Assembly: GCA_020634495.1 (NCBI GenBank)
Contig: JACKBR010000023.1
Location: 1 to 64,000, forward strand
Reading direction: 5' to 3'
DNA length: 64,000 bases
Source of the DNA: Ardenticatenaceae bacterium
GTDB taxonomy: Bacteria; Chloroflexota; Anaerolineae; Promineifilales; Promineifilaceae
In this document: positions 61,759 through 64,000 of the stretch, piece by piece
Layout of the letters: the number at the start of each line of letters is the position of its first letter
How positions within the stretch are numbered: the stretch's first letter is position 1
Position numbers and translations under genes: made by a program
The notes under the pieces: model-generated
Database searches by the model: none
Told to the model about the DNA's origin: nothing
Seen by the model: only the letters and a program-made list of their open reading frames with translations

Positions 61759-64000
61759 CTAGCTAAATTTCTGGCGCACCCAGTAGAGCAGTATCCCAAG
61801 CAGCCCCCCGATTGTTGTGATCAGAAAGCCAGTAAAGAGATGCATCTCGGCAAAACTGCCTGAGCCGGGCAGCCCCAGCTTAAAATAAATGTAGGCCAGC
61901 AAGCCGCCAATCATGGCCCAGAGCGGCCAGCCGATCTGCTGTGCCAGGGAGACGTTTTGCTGGCGGCCCAGGGTGAATGCCGCGCCACCGGAGACCAGCA
62001 AGCCCGCAAATACGGCCGTTAACAACCAAAACTCCGATAGCTCAATGCGGATGCCCGGTTCTTCAGGCGGAACGGCCGTTTGCGACAAAGTGCTCGTTGG
62101 CTCCGGGGCATCGGTAGCGGGGGAGGTGGCCGTTTCTGTGGGAGGGGCTGGTGGCTCATCGGTTGGCGTGGGCTGCGGCGTCGGATCGATGATGGAAATT
62201 TGAGCGCTGCCCCCAGATTCAATAGCCCCAACCTGAATATCGACCTCTTGTGAAATCGTCGCGGCTCCAGCTTCCGCCACAATGCGGAACTGACCCCCTT
62301 CCGTGCGCGATTCCAGCACGTAGTCCAGTTGGGCTACGCCTCGCCCGGTAGACACCTCTCCCAAAATGTTTTCTATTCCAGCTACCCGGTCTCGCTGCCG
62401 AAAGCGCACCACCGTGCCATCAGGCACAGGGTTGCCATTGTTGTCCACAATCGTTCCCGTGGTCAGCCGCAGCGTGTCGCCCACAGAGACAGAAAATGGC
62501 TCGTTGCTGGCGGAAGAGGCGCCCGTGTTAAGGTTCGCCGCGCTAAGCTGGATAATTTGGCTGGCGATGGGCTGGGTTTGCAAAAAGAGATCGTAGCTGG
62601 CCCCAGGAATGTTGACTGGTGATGCCCCAACAAAGGGCAGCTCTTGGAACAGGGCGCGTACGGCCGTATCAATGGCCGCCTCATTATGGCTGTAAAGACC
62701 AAAAAGCGCGGTAAGCTGCGTAATTTCAGTAGAATCTAGATAGTAAGGCGCGTTAAAGGCAAAAACGATCACCCGCTGATCCCGAATTAAATCAGGCCGC
62801 TGGGCCAAAAAATTATTCAGCGCCTGCGAATTGGCCCCAGATTGATCCAGCATGGCAAAAATGATCCAGTCAGCCTGGTTCAGTTCCTCCTGAACCAGAA
62901 AAGCAGGGGGCGGTGTGGGCGTTGGCAGCGGCGTTGGTGTAGGGCCATCTTCTGGGGTGGGGCTGCTTTCTGGGGCGACCGTAGGCGTAATTGGCACGGT
63001 ATTGTAAATGATGGGGTCTGGCCCAGCATCGATAAATGCTTGCAGGTCAGCAAATCTGTGGCTGGTAATCTGGTCGGGCTGAAGCTGGGCGCTGGCCTGT
63101 GGACCATACAGCGCCAACATCCGTTCTTCAACGGCCGTTAAGCTAATCAGCGGCTGTGGCTCACATTCATCACACTGTTGGAACTGGCGCATGTCGGTAA
63201 AAATGATGATATTTTCGTTGGCAGTTGGCGGCCGTACCAGCCGCTCCGCCAATTCATCTGGGTCTGGGGCAATGAGCGTAAGGCTCGATTGGGCAACATC
63301 CAGCGTGATTTCTGTGTCTAAAACGGCCGCATCTGGCACAGCAGGCGGGGCTGTTGTAATAATGTTGGCAGGGTCAAAGCTATTATCGTAGAGCCGCAAT
63401 TTTAGCTGAAGGATGCGCAAGACGGCCGTATCCACCTGCTGCTGAAAAGCCACATCCAACTCGTACCGCTCCTGAAACCAAAGAATGGTGTCAATGATAT
63501 TGAGCAGCTGATCTTCATAAGGCGCATCCCCCAGGGCAAAGTCTGCCAAATACAGCAAATCATTCCCCGCCAGAAAGGCATCCTTGGCCACAACCCGGTG
63601 CGGAAACCCCTGGTCTTGCCCATAAAAACGCTCCACAGCGCGCACGCCCAAAGCATCAGACACAATCAGTCCCCCCGCTTCGCGCCAGATGCCCAGCTCC
63701 TCCTGGCCCATCAGCGCCGACAGCGCCAGCGGGTCCAGGCTAACCGGGTTGGTTGTGGCCCGAATGTTGCCCTGAAAGCCCTGGTAGCGAATGTGCGTCG
63801 TCAGCAGCCCATCGGCAACGGCTTCTGGGCGGGGAGCATCACCCGTGACGGCAAAAAACGGAGCCAGCTCAATTTGTCGCAGCTGCTCCAGCGATTTGCG
63901 AACGGTGGGCACTTCTTCATGCAGCGGCCGGTCGCTGGCTCCGTAGCCGGGAAAGTGCTTGGGAATAACGGCAATCTGGTTGTTGCTGCCCAAATGAACT
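61759..64000 (-). CDS. GH3-type glycoside hydrolase with C-terminal membrane anchor (N-terminus outside window)
   Basis: The reading frame is open to the right edge. Visible parts: the GH3 KHFPGHG motif as IAVIPKHFPGYGASD, the Asp nucleophile in GGLIVSDALGVRAV, a second domain (about residues 200-490), an Ig-like region (SVGDTLRLTTGTIVDNNGNPVPDGTVV), a Pro/Thr-rich linker and three C-terminal helices. NagZ-like N-acetylhexosaminidases carry Asp-His after KHFPGHG; here the sequence is GYGASDRPLH, so His-to-Tyr and spacing changes occur at a conserved site. It is probably an outward, membrane-tethered enzyme or a derived binding protein. Confidence 0.85.
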   Translation of the reverse strand, partial: VHLGSNNQIAVIPKHFPGYGASDRPLHEEVPTVRKSLEQLRQIELAPFFAVTGDAPRPEAVADGLLTTHIRYQGFQGNIRATTNPVSLDPLALSALMGQEELGIWREAGGLIVSDALGVRAVERFYGQDQGFPHRVVAKDAFLAGNDLLYLADFALGDAPYEDQLLNIIDTILWFQERYELDVAFQQQVDTAVLRILQLKLRLYDNSFDPANIITTAPPAVPDAAVLDTEITLDVAQSSLTLIAPDPDELAERLVRPPTANENIIIFTDMRQFQQCDECEPQPLISLTAVEERMLALYGPQASAQLQPDQITSHRFADLQAFIDAGPDPIIYNTVPITPTVAPESSPTPEDGPTPTPLPTPTPPPAFLVQEELNQADWIIFAMLDQSGANSQALNNFLAQRPDLIRDQRVIVFAFNAPYYLDSTEITQLTALFGLYSHNEAAIDTAVRALFQELPFVGASPVNIPGASYDLFLQTQPIASQIIQLSAANLNTGASSASNEPFSVSVGDTLRLTTGTIVDNNGNPVPDGTVVRFRQRDRVAGIENILGEVSTGRGVAQLDYVLESRTEGGQFRIVAEAGAATISQEVDIQVGAIESGGSAQISIIDPTPQPTPTDEPPAPPTETATSPATDAPEPTSTLSQTAVPPEEPGIRIELSEFWLLTAVFAGLLVSGGAAFTLGRQQNVSLAQQIGWPLWAMIGGLLAYIYFKLGLPGSGSFAEMHLFTGFLITTIGGLLGILLYWVRQKFS

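Larger units (their letters stand above)
242..63429. repeat. Highly iterated palindrome ACGGCCGT, about 100 dispersed copies
   Basis: The perfect 8-bp palindrome ACGGCCGT occurs about 100 times by hand count, roughly one per 600 bp, where one or two would be expected by chance. It is often extended to AACGGCCGTT or GAAACGGCCGTT. Most copies lie inside genes, usually read as Thr-Ala-Val (ACG GCC GTN), sometimes as Gly-Arg (N GGC CGT) or Arg-Pro. Intergenic copies include 9717-9724, 35912-35919 and 35947-35954. It is present on both strands and in unrelated genes, so it is not a protein motif. It is absent from about 46.85 to 52.75 kb. The pattern resembles cyanobacterial HIP1 in behaviour, with a different sequence. 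Confidence 0.93.

Noticed and set aside
1..64000. tRNA, rRNA, CRISPR array, insertion sequence or phage genes
   Set aside because: No cloverleaf, rRNA segment, regularly spaced repeat, transposase or integrase could be recognised on either strand.

Overview
The window looks like one chromosomal contig from an environmental bacterium, most likely a member of the Chloroflexota (Anaerolineae-like). This is inferred from gene content: paired imelysins with a DUF1111 dihaem protein and an HTTM protein, MttB and MeaB homologues, an octahaem HAO-type cytochrome, many NarL-type two-component pairs and an EAD-TIR-FGE protein. No rRNA or tRNA gene was found, so the assignment is moderate. Base composition is mid-50s % G+C. 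The most striking global property is a highly iterated palindrome, ACGGCCGT. I counted about 100 copies by hand in 64 kb, where one or two are expected. They lie in genes on both strands and in spacers.

Layout. 0-1.3 kb: partial FkbM methyltransferase and an RRM RNA-binding protein. 1.5-7.0 kb: imelysin, a 51-aa Cys-rich protein, a dihaem DUF1111 lipoprotein, a second imelysin and an HTTM membrane protein, probably one iron-linked envelope unit. 7-9.7 kb: divergent MeaB and MttB. 9.8-18.9 kb: a haem-copper oxidoreductase cluster (small subunit, CuA subunit II, B-family-like subunit I, SafE, copper P-type ATPase), a cytochrome b/ferredoxin/MvhD fusion, DUF3565, a Crp/Fnr regulator and a DUF1858 protein. 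Subunit I keeps all the His ligands but has Gln where oxidases have the active-site Tyr. I read this cluster as a candidate CuA-type nitric-oxide reductase module. 18.9-26.9 kb: an RNB-family RNase, small membrane proteins, a two-component pair, a PadR module and a PAS kinase. 27-28.5 kb: EAD-TIR-FGE protein with a frameshifted end. 28.5-32.4 kb: a UPF0175/PIN toxin-antitoxin module between a remnant and the main copy of an XdhD-like molybdenum hydroxylase, which is broken by many frameshifts. 32.5-42.7 kb: Ser/Thr kinase, octahaem HAO-like cytochrome with a membrane partner, NarL regulator and GAF kinase, two CBS proteins, a pseudo-receiver, a DHOD-like protein and a DsbA/VKOR pair. 43-46 kb: ffh, rpsP, khpA, rimM. 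46-52.8 kb: dprA, an unidentified gene, topA and a secreted metzincin, all heavily frameshifted. 52.8-64 kb: hyuB (frameshifted), phosphoribosyltransferase, quinone oxidoreductase, rhomboid, TPR protein, AI-2E-type transporter, SDR epimerase, CDF transporter and a partial GH3 protein.

The respiratory parts fit together as a redox and reactive-nitrogen theme. A CuA haem-copper enzyme and its copper-loading proteins sit beside a Crp/Fnr switch and a DUF1858 protein, while the octahaem HAO-like cytochrome has its own NarL/GAF two-component pair. Two near-identical palindromes (TGACARTTGTCA) lie in the spacers around the CBS, receiver, DHOD-like and DsbA genes and suggest a shared regulator. The reading-frame damage is confined to about 28.3-32.4 kb and 46-53.8 kb. 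It hits essential topA, so sequence or assembly error is a serious alternative to real pseudogenes there.
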